This document shows, one piece after another, positions 42,875 through 56,406 of a stretch of DNA of 64,000 bases; position 1 is the stretch's first letter; each line of letters begins with the position of its first letter. The DNA is taken from positions 1-64,000 of the forward strand of contig NZ_BAAADB010000015.1 in assembly GCF_039522025.1 (NCBI RefSeq), written 5' to 3'. This DNA is from Deinococcus depolymerans. GTDB taxonomy: Bacteria > Deinococcota > Deinococci > Deinococcales > Deinococcaceae. The notes beneath the pieces were generated by a model. That model was not told where the DNA came from, searched no databases, and worked only from the letters and a program-made list of their open reading frames with translations. Position numbers and translations under genes: made by a program.

Positions 42875-44230
42875 ATGCAACGCCTGCGGTCCTTCACCAC
42901 GTTCCTGCTCGCCACGGCCGTGGCGTTCTCCAGCGCACTCGCCCAGACCACGCCGGTGGACCGCCTGGCCGCCAGCTACCACTTCCCGGTCGGCAGCTAC
43001 GCCCCGGCCAGCCGGATTGCGGCCCTGGAGACGCCGCTGCCGCCCGGCAGTCTCCAGCTCAATGAACCGGGCATCCCCGATGCCAACCTGATGGCCCACG
43101 GCTTTGAGACGCTGCCCGCGGAGTACGGGCTGCGCTGTCAGGACCGGGCGTTCTACGTGGCCCCGGCGGTGCCCGAGGATTTCTGGACGCTGCGCCGGAC
43201 ACTCCTGGACCTGCCGGACGCGGCCGGGCTGGGCGAGAGCAACGGTCAGGTCATCTTCCGCCGGAACCAGGTGTTCGGCTGGATGACCTGGCAGGGGTCC
43301 GCCCTGTTTCTGGGTACCTGCACCGTCGCCCCGGTCGCGGGGCCAGCCCGGACCTTCAGTCCCGTCATCGGGCTGTTCCAGGGTCAGCCTGTGGCGGTCA
43401 TGGCGGGGCTCGACGGCACACTCGCCTGGTGCGGGCCGGGCGGCCCGGAGCGGACGCTGCGGCTGACCCGCGGGGGCCTGCGCGTCATGGCCCTGAGCTG
43501 GGACGGCGCGCGGCTGGCGGTGGCGGGCTGGGACCCGGGGCCGGTGATCCTGCTGCTGAACGCCCGGACGGGCGAGGTGCTGCGCCGCGTCGGGTGGTCG
43601 TTCGGCCTTGACGCCCTGGCTTTCTCCGGCGATGGCCAGACGCTGCTGGTCCACGACGTCAATTCAACCTACGCGCTGCTGGACGCCCGGACGGGCGAGG
43701 TGCTGGGCGATTGGAGCAACGAGTCCTGGCGTCAGGGCGGGCTGCTGGGGGGCGGCGCGAGCAGCTTCGTTCAGGTGGGTGCCGGCTCCGGCCCCCTGCG
43801 GGTACTGGACGGCTTGACGGGCAGGATGACGCGCAATCTCAACAGCTACGAGGTCACCGCCAACGCCCTGACCCCGGATGGACTGTGGGCGGTCACGGCA
43901 GACCGCCGGGGGCAACTGAAGGCGTACCGGTCGCGCGATACCAACCTGGGGTTTCCACGCGCCCCGGATTCGGCCGTGACGCTGGGTACCGCCTCGGCCG
44001 CCACGCTCCTGATTCCCGGGCGCTCGCCGGACGAGGTTCTGGCCCTGGTGCCCAGCAGGACGTCCGCGGGCGCCGCGGCGGTGCAGCTGCTGGGCTGGCG
44101 GGTCAATGAGCGGAGCGTCGCGGCCCTCAACACCGTGGAGATCCGCCCGCGCGACCTGCTGGCCCTGGATCTGGGGGCGGGCACCCTGACGGCCGTGCCC
44201 GCCTGCCTGCCCGAACCCCTGCGGCCCTGA
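42875..44230 (+). CDS. Secreted beta-propeller-like (WD40/PQQ-type) protein
   Basis: 451 aa with signal peptide FTTFLLATAVAFSSALA. The C-terminal 270 residues contain repeated blade-like units: MALSWDGARLAVAGWD, LLNARTGEVLRRVGW, LAFSGDGQTLLVHD, LLDARTGEVLGDW, ALTPDGLWAVTADRRG, typical of WD40 or quinoprotein-like propellers. The LxDARTGEVL unit occurs twice almost unchanged. The ligand is unknown. CAGACT lies 6 nt before the ATG, a possible leaderless box. It starts 40 bp after the reductase gene. Confidence 0.78.
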   Translation: MQRLRSFTTFLLATAVAFSSALAQTTPVDRLAASYHFPVGSYAPASRIAALETPLPPGSLQLNEPGIPDANLMAHGFETLPAEYGLRCQDRAFYVAPAVPEDFWTLRRTLLDLPDAAGLGESNGQVIFRRNQVFGWMTWQGSALFLGTCTVAPVAGPARTFSPVIGLFQGQPVAVMAGLDGTLAWCGPGGPERTLRLTRGGLRVMALSWDGARLAVAGWDPGPVILLLNARTGEVLRRVGWSFGLDALAFSGDGQTLLVHDVNSTYALLDARTGEVLGDWSNESWRQGGLLGGGASSFVQVGAGSGPLRVLDGLTGRMTRNLNSYEVTANALTPDGLWAVTADRRGQLKAYRSRDTNLGFPRAPDSAVTLGTASAATLLIPGRSPDEVLALVPSRTSAGAAAVQLLGWRVNERSVAALNTVEIRPRDLLALDLGAGTLTAVPACLPEPLRP

Positions 44231-44243
44231 GCTGCGGCCCTGG

Positions 44244-45863
<1,620 letters not shown>

Positions 45864-45870
45864 GGTTCTG

Positions 45871-45876
45871 AGGGTA
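45871..45876 (-). promoter_or_regulatory. Leaderless -10 box of serA
   Basis: TACCCT on the minus strand, 7 nt before the ATG at 45863. Confidence 0.6.
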
Positions 45877-45979
45877 AGCGTCCGGGGAGGGTGCGGGCAG
45901 GATTTGGCTAGGGGGAGGGTGCGGACTTCGGGTTTTCTTCAGGTGGGGTGGGTGGCCGGGGCGGGGGGTAGACTTCTAT

Positions 45980-45998
45980 TTTTAGGTAAACCTAAAAT
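45980..45998 (+). promoter_or_regulatory. DtxR/MntR-like operator overlapping the mntH -10 box
   Basis: TTTTAGGT-AA-ACCTAAAA, perfect 8-bp arms (45980-45997). Its right arm forms most of TAAAAT (45993-45998), the -10 box, 6 nt before the ATG at 46005. TTAGGT half-sites are typical of DtxR/IdeR-family metalloregulators, so repression by a Mn(II)- or Fe(II)-loaded regulator is likely. Confidence 0.8.
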
Positions 45999-46004
45999 GC
46001 GGGC

Positions 46005-47354
<1,350 letters not shown>

Positions 47355-47408
47355 GGGGGGGGCGGGGGCCTGCGCCTGGGCGCGGTTTCCGGTCCTGTTC
47401 CCCGCCCC

Positions 47409-48029
47409 TTACAGGCTGACGTCCAGCGGCAGGGCCGCGCCGAGCAGCGCGCCGTACCGCTCGGTGCCGATCTCGCGGACGCCCAGCGTCTCCAGGTGCG
47501 GGTTCTGGATCTGGGCGTCCAGCAGGATGAACCCGCGCGCGTGCAGGTGCGCGGCCAGGTGAATCAGCGCGGCCTTGCTGCCGTTGGTGACGCGGTGGAA
47601 CTTGCTCTCGGCGATGAACGCGCCGCCCAGCGCGAGCCCCAGCACCCCGCCCGCCAGTTCGCCGCCGCGCCAGACCTCGAAGGAGTGCGCCAGGCCCTGC
47701 GCGTGCAGGTGAAGGTACAGGGCGGCGAGTTCGTCACTGATCCACTCGCCGTCGCGCGGGGCGCTGCCGGGCAGGTCGCCGCGGCAGCCGGCCAGCACGT
47801 CCGGGAAGGCCGTGTCCACGCGCGGCTCGAACCGTTTCAGGTCGCGGCGCAGGCGCCGGGCGACGTGCAGGCCGTCCGCCTCGGTCAGCGGCACCACCGC
47901 GCGGTTCTCGACGGAGTACCACATCAGGCCGTCGCCGTTGTCCATCAGGAACGCCCCGGACGCGTAGTGGCGGGCCACCTCGCGGGTCAGGGGGTCCGGG
48001 TGGGTCAGGAAGGTGCGGGCGGGCGGCAA
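47409..48029 (-). CDS. aat: Leucyl/phenylalanyl-tRNA-protein transferase
   Basis: Adds Leu or Phe from tRNA to N-terminal Arg/Lys of proteins, creating N-degrons for ClpAP/ClpS. 206 aa. Conserved GEWISDELAALYLHLHAQG, AHSFEVWRGGELAGGVLGLALGGAF, ESKFHRVTNGSKAALIHLAAHL and LLDAQIQNPHLETLG. In E. coli the fourth reads ESMF...SK and LLDCQ; here a Gln-rich LLDAQIQ. TTG start at 48029, with GGAGGG overlapping the end of the upstream thioesterase gene, so the two are translated together. Confidence 0.92.
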   Translation of the reverse strand: MPPARTFLTHPDPLTREVARHYASGAFLMDNGDGLMWYSVENRAVVPLTEADGLHVARRLRRDLKRFEPRVDTAFPDVLAGCRGDLPGSAPRDGEWISDELAALYLHLHAQGLAHSFEVWRGGELAGGVLGLALGGAFIAESKFHRVTNGSKAALIHLAAHLHARGFILLDAQIQNPHLETLGVREIGTERYGALLGAALPLDVSL

Positions 48030-48030
48030 G

Positions 48031-48486
48031 TCACCCTCCGGCCGGCACGGGCCTGGGGTACAGGACCGCCTGCGTGCAGCGGAACAGGGCCATCAGCCGG
48101 CCGTCCGGGCCGCTCACCTCGGCGTCCCAGACCTGGGTGGTGCGGCCGGCGTGGACCTTGCGGGCCTCGCAGGTGACGGTGCCCTCGCGGGCCGTGCCGA
48201 GGTGGTTGCTCTTGAGCTCGATGGTGGTAAAGCCGCTGGCGTCGGCGGGCAGCAGCATCCGCGTGCCGTACCCGCAGGTGGTGTCGGCCAGCGCGACGAC
48301 GCTCGCGGCGTGCAGGAAGCCGTTCGGGGCGAGCAGTTCGGGCCGGACGGTCAGTTCGCTGCGCAGCAGTCCCGGGCCGGCGTGCGTGAAACGGATGCCG
48401 ATCAGGCCGGGCAGTCGCCCGGCACCGAAGGCAGTCAGGGCCTCCGGGGTGGGCAGCGGGGTCGGGAAGTGGTCGGGGGCGCTCAT
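48031..48486 (-). CDS. PaaI-family hotdog-fold thioesterase
   Basis: 151-aa acyl-CoA thioesterase-like protein with a single hotdog domain: LLAPNGFLHAASVVALADTTCGYGT (catalytic region NGxxHG, here NGFLHAA), IELKSNHLGTAREGTVTCEARKVHAGRTTQVWDAEV. Substrate unknown. TAGGCT is 7 nt before the ATG. It leads a two-gene unit with aat. Confidence 0.85.
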   Translation of the reverse strand: MSAPDHFPTPLPTPEALTAFGAGRLPGLIGIRFTHAGPGLLRSELTVRPELLAPNGFLHAASVVALADTTCGYGTRMLLPADASGFTTIELKSNHLGTAREGTVTCEARKVHAGRTTQVWDAEVSGPDGRLMALFRCTQAVLYPRPVPAGG

Positions 48487-48493
48487 GCCTCCC

Positions 48494-48499
48494 AGCCTA
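48494..48499 (-). promoter_or_regulatory. Leaderless -10 box of the thioesterase-aat operon
   Basis: TAGGCT on the minus strand, 7 nt before the ATG at 48486. Confidence 0.6.
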
Positions 48500-48577
48500 C
48501 CCCGCTCCTCCCGGCGGCCCGGCCGGCAGTGGGCGGGCTCCTGTGACCGACGCCCCTGTGCGGGTCCCGCAGCGGCC

Positions 48578-48583
48578 TAGAAT
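48578..48583 (+). promoter_or_regulatory. Leaderless -10 box of recF
   Basis: TAGAAT, 6 nt before the GTG at 48590. Confidence 0.6.
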
Positions 48584-48589
48584 GGGAGG

Positions 48590-49722
<1,133 letters not shown>

Positions 49723-49726
<4 letters not shown>

Positions 49727-50592
49727 CCCGCGGCCGCCGCTTGAGCGGCCCGCGCGCCATCGGGGACCTCATGGGCGCCACGCTGGGCACCGCCCGCATC
49801 GCGCGGGGAATCGAGCGGGCGCGCGCCATCCTGCTGTGGCCGCAGGCGGTCGGACCGGAGATCGCGCGTCTCACGCGGCCCCGCACGCAGCAGGGCGGCA
49901 CGCTGTTCGTGGAGGTGCGTGACAGCGCCACCGCCCACCACCTGAGCATGCAGCGCCACCATTTCATGAAGGCGCTCAATGCCCTGATGCCGGACCAGCC
50001 GATCAGCGAGATCCGCTTCAGCGTGGGCACCGTGAAGGGCCCGGTCGCGGCGCCCACGCCCGCACCGCTGCCCGCCCCGGACCGGGCGCGGGCGCGGCAG
50101 CTGGTCGAGGGCGTGCAGAGCGAACGCAGCCCCGAACTCCGGGGCGCGGCGCTGCGGGCCGCCGAGGCGATCACCCGCGCCCGGAAGTGGCGGGAGGAGC
50201 AGGGCTGGCGTCCGTGCCCGGTGTGCGGTGAGGCCAGCCGTGAGCAGCCGTGCCGGGCCTGCACGCTGACCCTGGACGACCCGAACGTGCGCCGCGCCGC
50301 GCGGCTGCTGCAACGCTGGCCGGAGAAACTGCCGGACCTGCACGGCACCCTGGGAGACAGCGGAGCGGGCGCGGCGCGTTTCCTGGCGTTGCAGCAGCTC
50401 GAGGGGCAGCTGGACCTGCTGGCGCTGGAGTGCGTGCGCAGCGGGCACGAAGACGGCTACCGGGAATTCCTGGCGCAGCAGGCGGACGTGTTCATGGCGC
50501 TCACGCTGCGGCGCACGCGGGCGCAGCTGCGCCCGTCCGACCGCTCGCTGCTGCCGGACAGTGCCCGCAGCGTCCTGAACGCCGGACGCTGA
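49723..50592 (+). CDS. DciA-like protein (DUF721) with added zinc-ribbon domain
   Basis: 289 aa. The N-terminal ~100 residues match DUF721/DciA, the ancestral loader of the replicative helicase Dna[54 protein letters not shown] Pro/Ala linker follows, then a four-cysteine ribbon CPVC-x8-CRAC (Cys165, 168, 177, 180) in a C-terminal region of about 140 mostly helical residues of unknown role. The GTG overlaps the recF stop (GTGA). A recF neighbour is common for DciA genes; the ribbon is unusual. Confidence 0.85.
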
Positions 50593-50683
50593 GGCCGGCC
50601 GCCCCGGGCAGGGTTCCTTGGCCGGGTCTCCCCCGACCGGGTGGATGGGTGAATCCGCCTGCATTCACGCGCCGGGAGCGGGG

Positions 50684-50689
50684 TATCGT
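50684..50689 (+). promoter_or_regulatory. Leaderless -10 box of moaB
   Basis: TATCGT, 6 nt before the ATG at 50696. Confidence 0.55.
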
Positions 50690-50695
50690 GACGGC

Positions 50696-51391
50696 ATGAC
50701 CGACCTGAGTAAACCCGCGCCCCGTGCCCCCGAGCCTGCCGCGACGCCGGGCGGCGCGGCGTCCAGTGACGCGCACCGCGCGGCGGGTCCTCAGTCCGTG
50801 CGGGTGGCGGTCCTGACGGTCAGTGACACGCGGACACCCGAGACGGACACCAGCGGGCAGTACCTGCTGGCCGAACTGCGCGGGCAGGGGCACGAGGTGG
50901 TCGCGTACCGCGTGGTGCGCGACGACGCGGTCGAGATCCGCTCGGCGCTGGTGGCCTTCGCGCGCGAGGCGACGGTCGTGCTGTCGAGCGGCGGGACCGG
51001 CATCACCGGGCGGGACGTGACGGTCCCGGTCGTGGAATCCATGATCACCAAGCCCATCCCGGGGTTCGGGGAACTGTTCCGGATGCTGTCGTACCAGCAG
51101 GTGGGCGGGGCGGCCATGCTGTCCCGCGCGGTGGGGGGACTGGTGCGCGGCGCGGTGGTGTTCGCGGTGCCCGGCAGCCTGAACGCCGTGAAGACCGCCT
51201 GGGAAGGCATCCTGCGGGACGAGATCGGGCACCTGGCGTTCGAGGTGACGCGGCACGGACAGCCGGGCGTGCTGGCCGCGCCACCGGCCCACACCCCGGC
51301 GGACGCGCCGGCGCTCCCGCCGGCCCCGCAGCCCGGCGCGGGTGGGGGCGTCGCGGCCGGGCTGGGCCGTCACCGCAAGGGACCGCAGTGA
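50696..51391 (+). CDS. moaB: Molybdenum cofactor biosynthesis protein, MoaB/Mog family
   Basis: Molybdopterin adenylyltransferase-type protein, 231 aa. The core (about 36-195) has [21 protein letters not shown], the molybdopterin-binding [19 protein letters not shown] and [18 protein letters not shown]. Both ends carry low-complexity Pro/Ala/Gly extensions of about 35 residues not found in the ~165-aa MoaB proteins. Whether it is MoaB or the Mog adenylyltransferase cannot be decided. No other moa/moe genes are near. Confidence 0.88.
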   Translation: MTDLSKPAPRAPEPAATPGGAASSDAHRAAGPQSVRVAVLTVSDTRTPETDTSGQYLLAELRGQGHEVVAYRVVRDDAVEIRSALVAFAREATVVLSSGGTGITGRDVTVPVVESMITKPIPGFGELFRMLSYQQVGGAAMLSRAVGGLVRGAVVFAVPGSLNAVKTAWEGILRDEIGHLAFEVTRHGQPGVLAAPPAHTPADAPALPPAPQPGAGGGVAAGLGRHRKGPQ

Positions 51392-51431
51392 GCCGTGGGG
51401 GACCGGTGACCGCCGGCCGGGACGGGCGACC

Positions 51432-52202
51432 GTGCCGGGCCTGAGCGGACCGCTGCTGCTGGCCCTGGCGCTGATCGGCGTGTACTGGCTGGCGCGGGTG
51501 GGGCGCGCGGCGCGGCTGGCCCTGCGGCCCGCGCAGGCGTGGTGGGCGGTGCCGGGGCTGGCGCTGCTGCTGCTTGCGCCGCTGCTGGACCTGCCGGCGC
51601 TGTTCGGGCTGGGAGCGGCGCTGCTGCTGCTGTCCGAGTTCGCGCCCGGTGCGTTCCGGCCCGCGCCGGCGCAGCTGCCGGGCCGCTGGGAGCAGGCCGG
51701 GTGGCCGCTGGTGAGCGCCGTGCTGGGCGCGGGCCTGCTGGCCGGCGGGAGCGGGACGGGCGCGGCGGGGGCCGCGTGGCTGCCGCTGGCCGTCTCGGCG
51801 CTGCTGGCGGGCGGGGCGGGCCTGCTGGGCGCGGCGCTGACGCCGCTGCACCGGCGCGCGCCGCTGGGTTTCCAGGTCCGCTGGAACCGCACGGTCACGC
51901 CCGAGTGGCCGGACCTGAGCGTCACCGTGACGGATCAGGGGGCGTACCTGAAGAACATTTCCGGGCGGGCGCTGCGGCTGGCCGGCTGGTCCCCGGCGGG
52001 CCTGAACGCGTGGTACCGGGTGCGGGAGGCGGGGGGGCGGCCGCTGCTGGAACTGCGCTCGGGTCAGGAGGCGCTGCTGCCGCTGACCGCGCAGGACAGC
52101 GGCGTGCGCGTCTGGTACGCGCCGCTGCGGGTGGACGAACCGCACCTGTTCCGCGCCGACTGGACCCCCCCGGACCGCGCCGACGCCCGCGTCCTGAACT
52201 GA
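51432..52202 (+). CDS. Hypothetical membrane protein, 256 aa
   Basis: The N-terminal 150 residues are strongly hydrophobic (Leu, Ala, Gly-rich) with about five predicted helices; the C-terminal 100 residues are a soluble, beta-rich domain (VTVTDQGAYLKNISGRALRLAGW, WYAPLRVDEPHLFRADW). No family recognised. GTG 51432 is the likely start, 40 bp after moaB. A longer reading in the same frame overlaps the moaB end and is less likely. Confidence 0.7.
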   Translation: MPGLSGPLLLALALIGVYWLARVGRAARLALRPAQAWWAVPGLALLLLAPLLDLPALFGLGAALLLLSEFAPGAFRPAPAQLPGRWEQAGWPLVSAVLGAGLLAGGSGTGAAGAAWLPLAVSALLAGGAGLLGAALTPLHRRAPLGFQVRWNRTVTPEWPDLSVTVTDQGAYLKNISGRALRLAGWSPAGLNAWYRVREAGGRPLLELRSGQEALLPLTAQDSGVRVWYAPLRVDEPHLFRADWTPPDRADARVLN

Positions 52203-52267
52203 AGCGGGCGTGAAGGTTCCCTGATGGTTTTGCAGGGTTTTTCACGCCCGTCCGGGAATCTCGGGGT

Positions 52268-53362
52268 ATGGTGGGCAACATCGTGAGTCTGGTGTTTGAC
52301 TGGTCGGCGCTGCGCGCCCTGACAGAAGGGCCGGGAACCGGCGGAATCCTCCGCCAGGAACCCGGCGATTTCCGTGTGGAGGAAGTGCCTCTGTACCTGC
52401 CGTCCGGTGAGGGCGAGCACCTGTTCGTGCAGTTCGAGAAGACCGGACACACGACCGCGCACGTCCTGCGGGAACTGGGCGTGCAGATCGGCGTGCGCGA
52501 CCGTGACATCGGCGTGGCCGGCCTGAAGGACCGGCACGCGGTCACCACGCAGTGGATCAGCCTGCCGGGCAAGGTGGAAGGGCGCCTGGGGTCGTTCACG
52601 CTGGACGGCGTGCGGGTGCTGCAGGTGTCGCGGCACACGAACAAGCTGGGCATGGGGCACCTGCGTGCCAACCGTTTCGTGGTGCGGGTGCGCGGCGCGG
52701 CCGGTCAGGCGGACGCCGCCCGGCAGACGCTGGCGCTGCTCGCGGCGCGGGGCGTACCGAACTACTTCGGGCCGCAACGGTTCGGGCTGGGCGGCCTGAA
52801 CGCCGAGGAGGGCCTGCGGGTCGTGCGGGGCGAGTCGCGGGTGCGTGATCCGCGCGTGCGGCGTTTCCTGACCACGGCGCTGCAGAGCGTGGTGTTCAAC
52901 GGGTTCGTGAACCTGCGCCTGGAACGCGGCGTGTTCGACGGGCTGCTGGCCGGAGACATGGCCAAGAAGCACGACACGGGCGGCGTGTTTCAGGTCGAGG
53001 ACGCCGCGCAGGAGACGCCGCGCGCGCTGCGGGGCGAGGTCAGCGCGACCGGTACGCTGTTCGGCAAGAAGGTCAAGCCCCTGACCCTGGACGCCGGGGT
53101 GCTGGAGCAGCAGGCGCTGGCGGCGCTGGGCCTGTCGGCCGGGATGTTCTCGTCACGCAAGGGGGACCGCCGCCTGACGCGGGTGTTCCCGGAGGACGTG
53201 AGCCTGACCCCGGAAGATGACGGGTTCACGGCCGCTTTCACCCTGCCGCGCGGGAGTTTCGCGACGAGCGTGCTGCGGGAGATCATGAAGACCGACGTGG
53301 ACGCCGCCGGCAGCCCCGACGGGGACCCGGAGGACGCCGGGGCACTGGAGGACACCGAATGA
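52268..53362 (+). CDS. truD: tRNA pseudouridine(13) synthase
   Basis: Makes pseudouridine at position 13 of tRNA(Glu). 364 aa. The catalytic Asp88 is in [30 protein letters not shown] is the family signature, and [17 protein letters not shown] the N-terminal motif. Start is ATG 52268 or GTG 52283: TATGGT overlaps the ATG and ends 10 nt before the GTG, so a leaderless GTG start is possible. Its stop overlaps the start of the next gene (ATGA). Confidence 0.94.
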   Translation: MVGNIVSLVFDWSALRALTEGPGTGGILRQEPGDFRVEEVPLYLPSGEGEHLFVQFEKTGHTTAHVLRELGVQIGVRDRDIGVAGLKDRHAVTTQWISLPGKVEGRLGSFTLDGVRVLQVSRHTNKLGMGHLRANRFVVRVRGAAGQADAARQTLALLAARGVPNYFGPQRFGLGGLNAEEGLRVVRGESRVRDPRVRRFLTTALQSVVFNGFVNLRLERGVFDGLLAGDMAKKHDTGGVFQVEDAAQETPRALRGEVSATGTLFGKKVKPLTLDAGVLEQQALAALGLSAGMFSSRKGDRRLTRVFPEDVSLTPEDDGFTAAFTLPRGSFATSVLREIMKTDVDAAGSPDGDPEDAGALEDTE

Positions 53363-53730
53363 GACTGACACCGCTGCTGTGCGGGGCGGCGGCCCTGCTG
53401 CTGACCGTGCCGGCGCAGGCCGCGACCGGCCGGTCCCTGACCCTCAAGCCCACGCACGGGGGGGCGCTGCTGACCGGTACGCTGTCGGTATCGAAGGCGG
53501 ATGAACTGACGGGCGTGTGGAGCAGTGTGGGGCGCGCCCGCCTGATGCGCTGCTCGCCGAGCTGTCAGGTGGTGACGGCCGTGCCGGTGCCCGGCACGCT
53601 GACGCTGAACGATTCGACCGGGTACCGCATCGTGCTGGGCGGCACGTTCCGGGCCGGGCAGAAGGTGAGTCTGGTGCTGCGCTACCGCAACGCGCAGATC
53701 GTGAACCTGAGCGCCACCGTCGCGCACTGA
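53359..53730 (+). CDS. Hypothetical secreted protein, 123 aa
   Basis: Signal peptide [16 protein letters not shown], then about 100 residues of probable beta structure with two cysteines in RCSPSCQ. No family assigned. The ATG overlaps the truD stop, so it is translationally coupled to truD. Confidence 0.75.
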   Translation: MRLTPLLCGAAALLLTVPAQAATGRSLTLKPTHGGALLTGTLSVSKADELTGVWSSVGRARLMRCSPSCQVVTAVPVPGTLTLNDSTGYRIVLGGTFRAGQKVSLVLRYRNAQIVNLSATVAH

Positions 53731-53811
53731 GGGCAGGTGGAGGGCCGCGCCGGGCAGACGCCCCCGCCCCGGGCGGGACGGGCGTGACACGCGGCGTCTG
53801 GCAGGGGTGCC

Positions 53812-54324
53812 GTGGACGGCGGTGATGGGCGGGTGCCGCTGGAACGGGGCGTGAGCGTGCCGGGCGGGGGCCTGCCGGATCCGGCGCTGCGGGCGGCGTT
53901 CCTGGCGGCCCGTTACGGCACGGCCGGGTCCGGTGCGTTCCTGGACCGTGAACGTGGCGGGGGGCCTGCACCGGACTGGGCGGGGCGCGGCTGGGGCGTC
54001 GTGACTGCCTGGAATCCGGCCGGGCAGCCGCGGGGCCGCGCGGCGAACGAGGCCGCGCAGCGGCGGCTGCGGGCGGCGTCCCGCTGGGCGTTCCGGGAGG
54101 GCGTGAACGGTGAGGGTGAGTGGCAGGAGCCCAGCCTGATCCTGGGCGGTGTCCGGCTGCGTGACGTGGTGGCGCTGGGCGTGGCGTTCGGGCAGGCGGC
54201 GGTGCTGTGGGGGGCGGGGCAGCGCGTGGCCCTGGTGTGGCTGCCGGCGTCCGGGGTGGAGGCCGCGCGTGTGGAACGCTGGTGGCTGCGGCCGGCGACG
54301 GCGCCCGTCACGGATGCCCGGTGA
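53812..54324 (+). CDS. DUF3293-family protein
   Basis: 170-aa protein matching the DUF3293 pattern: WGVVTAWNPAGQPRGRAANEAAQRRL, WQEPSLILGGV and LGVAFGQAAVLWGAG. The biochemical role of the family is unknown. GTG start at 53812, about 80 bp after the secreted-protein gene; a start further in is possible. Confidence 0.75.
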   Translation: MDGGDGRVPLERGVSVPGGGLPDPALRAAFLAARYGTAGSGAFLDRERGGGPAPDWAGRGWGVVTAWNPAGQPRGRAANEAAQRRLRAASRWAFREGVNGEGEWQEPSLILGGVRLRDVVALGVAFGQAAVLWGAGQRVALVWLPASGVEAARVERWWLRPATAPVTDAR

Positions 54325-54351
54325 CCGGGCGCAGGTGGGGGCCGGGCGCTG

Positions 54352-54357
54352 TATAGT
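54352..54357 (+). promoter_or_regulatory. -10 box of the Schlafen/AlbA-type regulator gene
   Basis: TATAGT, 8 nt before the GTG at 54366, just beyond the usual 5-7 nt of leaderless genes here. Confidence 0.5.
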
Positions 54358-54365
54358 GGCCGATT

Positions 54366-56165
54366 GTGACGCTGGACGCTGCTGACGCCATTTCGCCGCT
54401 GGGGGTGCTGCCTCCGGCCGGGCCGACGTGCATTCACCTGCCGCTGAACGTCTCTCCCGAGGACCTCGCCCGCTACGCCGTGGGCCTCGCGAACGCGCGC
54501 GGCGGAACGGTGCTGGTGGGCGTGGACGTTCTGGACCTGCCGCCCGGCGCGGAACGGGACGCGGGGGAACTGCATCCGCTGATGGTGACGCACGCGATCT
54601 TCGAACTGTCTGGCGGCCGGCTGACCGTGAACGTGCAGCACCACCGGCTGCCGGGGGGCGCGCGGGTGCTGGCGGTGTTCGTGCCGCAGGGACCGTACGT
54701 GCTCGCGGCGCCGGATGGATCGGTGATCGCCTGGGACGGGGCGCACCTCGTGCCGGTCACGCCGTCCGAGGCGGAACCGGTCGCGGATCAGGACTTCACG
54801 GCGACCGTGCCGCCGGACGCCTCGCTGGCGGACCTGGACCCGGCGGAGGTTGCGCGGCTGCGTGGCCTGGGGCGCCGGGCGAGCGCGTCGAACCTGCCGG
54901 ACCTGGATTTCCTGCAGGAACTGGGGTTGCTGGTGCCCAGCGGCGGGGCGCTGCGGCCCACGCTGGCGGCGATCCTGCTGGCCGGGACGCCGGCGGCGCT
55001 GCGGGCGCACGTGCCGCAGGCGGAGGTGTGCTTCTACCATCACCACACGCCGGACGTGGAGTTCCAGTTCCGGGAGGACCTGCTGCGGCCCATTCCGGCG
55101 CTGCTGACGCGGCTGGCCGAACTGATCCAGGCCAGGAACCGCTTCACGCCGGTGCAGGTGGGTCTGTTCCGCATCGAGGTGTGGGATCAGGACGAGGCGG
55201 TGTACCGCGAGGCGCTGCTGAACGCGCTGACGCACCGGGATTACACGCTGCGCGACGCGGTGCATGTGCATCACTTCCCGGACCGGCTGGAGATCATGAA
55301 CCCGGGCGGGCTGCCCGGGGGGATCACGCCGGGGAACATCCTGCGCCACCAGCCCAAGCGCCGCAACCCGCTGCTGGCCGAGGTGCTGGCGCGCCTGGGT
55401 CTGGTCGAGCGGGCCGGGGTGGGCGTGGACAAGATGTACTCGCTGATGCTGCGGCACGGGAAGGAACCGCCGGAGTTCACGACCTACCCGGACTCGGTGA
55501 CGCTGGCGCTGCACTCGCCGGGTTTCGACGCGGAGTTCGTGCGGTTCGTGGCCCGCAAGCAGGAGGAGATGCAGACCCTGTCGCTGGACGTGCTGATCGT
55601 CCTGAGTCTGCTGGCACGCGAGGGCGAGGCCACCCGCGCGACCCTGGCGCGCGCCCTGCAGCTGCCGGAGGACCGCACGCCCCGCCTGCTGCGCGGGATG
55701 GAGGAGCATGGCCTGATCGGCCGGGCCGGGGTGGGCCGCGGGATCGCGTACGTGCTGGGCGAGGAGGTGCGCCGCGCGCTGGGCCGTGAGCGGCCGGTGC
55801 CCGCCGCGCCCGTCCCGGCCGGCGAGGAGCCGGGCGCCGCGCCGGGTGGGGGTGCGCCGGAACCGTCTGGCGTGCGGGAGGCCGGCGTCGGGCCGGCCCG
55901 GGGTCCCCGCGCCGGGGGACGGACTGCGGCGCGCCGCTCCCCGCGCGCGCCCCGTGATGAGTCCGGGCCGAGCGCGGCCGAGGTGCGCGCCATCGCGCTG
56001 GCGCTGGCGCGTGAGCGCGGGCGGGTGCGGAACGTGGACCTGCGCGAGGCCTGCGGGCTGAGTACGCAGCAGGCGTGGCGGACCCTACGGCGGCTGGTGC
56101 AGGACGGTCTGCTGCGGAAGCTGGGCAGCGGGACCCGCGACGCGGCGTACGAACTGCGCGCCTGA
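54366..56165 (+). CDS. Schlafen/AlbA_2 and HATPase_c_4 domain protein with two winged-helix regions
   Basis: 599 aa. N-terminal AlbA_2-like segment ([22 protein letters not shown]), then the HATPase_c_4 block known from RecG-like transcriptional regulators: [64 protein letters not shown] first winged helix is near 425-470, a Pro/Gly/Ala/Arg-rich unstructured linker at about 480-545, and a second HTH ([24 protein letters not shown]) ends the protein. Probably a DNA-binding, ATP- or ligand-sensing regulator; target unknown. The typical EFKES motif of AlbA_2 is missing. Confidence 0.8.
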   Translation: MTLDAADAISPLGVLPPAGPTCIHLPLNVSPEDLARYAVGLANARGGTVLVGVDVLDLPPGAERDAGELHPLMVTHAIFELSGGRLTVNVQHHRLPGGARVLAVFVPQGPYVLAAPDGSVIAWDGAHLVPVTPSEAEPVADQDFTATVPPDASLADLDPAEVARLRGLGRRASASNLPDLDFLQELGLLVPSGGALRPTLAAILLAGTPAALRAHVPQAEVCFYHHHTPDVEFQFREDLLRPIPALLTRLAELIQARNRFTPVQVGLFRIEVWDQDEAVYREALLNALTHRDYTLRDAVHVHHFPDRLEIMNPGGLPGGITPGNILRHQPKRRNPLLAEVLARLGLVERAGVGVDKMYSLMLRHGKEPPEFTTYPDSVTLALHSPGFDAEFVRFVARKQEEMQTLSLDVLIVLSLLAREGEATRATLARALQLPEDRTPRLLRGMEEHGLIGRAGVGRGIAYVLGEEVRRALGRERPVPAAPVPAGEEPGAAPGGGAPEPSGVREAGVGPARGPRAGGRTAARRSPRAPRDESGPSAAEVRAIALALARERGRVRNVDLREACGLSTQQAWRTLRRLVQDGLLRKLGSGTRDAAYELRA

Positions 56166-56280
56166 TCCGGCCGCGCGGCGGGGGGTGAGGGGGAGGCCTG
56201 TGCAGATGGGCGTTCCGGTCGTCTGGCAGCGGCGGCGGCGGTGGGTGGTCGGGGCTGCACCCCCGATGCGCGCAGGGGCA

Positions 56281-56361
56281 TGGAACTGTTTCCATTGACA
56301 GTGCCGGGTGGGACATGTACGCTTGGGACACCTGAAGTTAATACACGTGGAACCGCTTCCC
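56281..56361 (+). promoter_or_regulatory. Promoter of the second malE-like gene flanked by two LacI-type operators
   Basis: Consensus -35 TTGACA (56295-56300), 17 bp, -10 TACGCT (56318-56323). TGGAACTGTTTCCA (56281-56294) touches the -35 box, and TGGAACCGCTTCCC (56348-56361) lies about 25 bp after the expected start. The 67-bp spacing between the operators would suit looping. Confidence 0.8.
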
Positions 56362-56406
56362 GGATGAAGCGGGCTGGGCCTGTCCAGCACCCACCAAGGG
56401 GGATGC

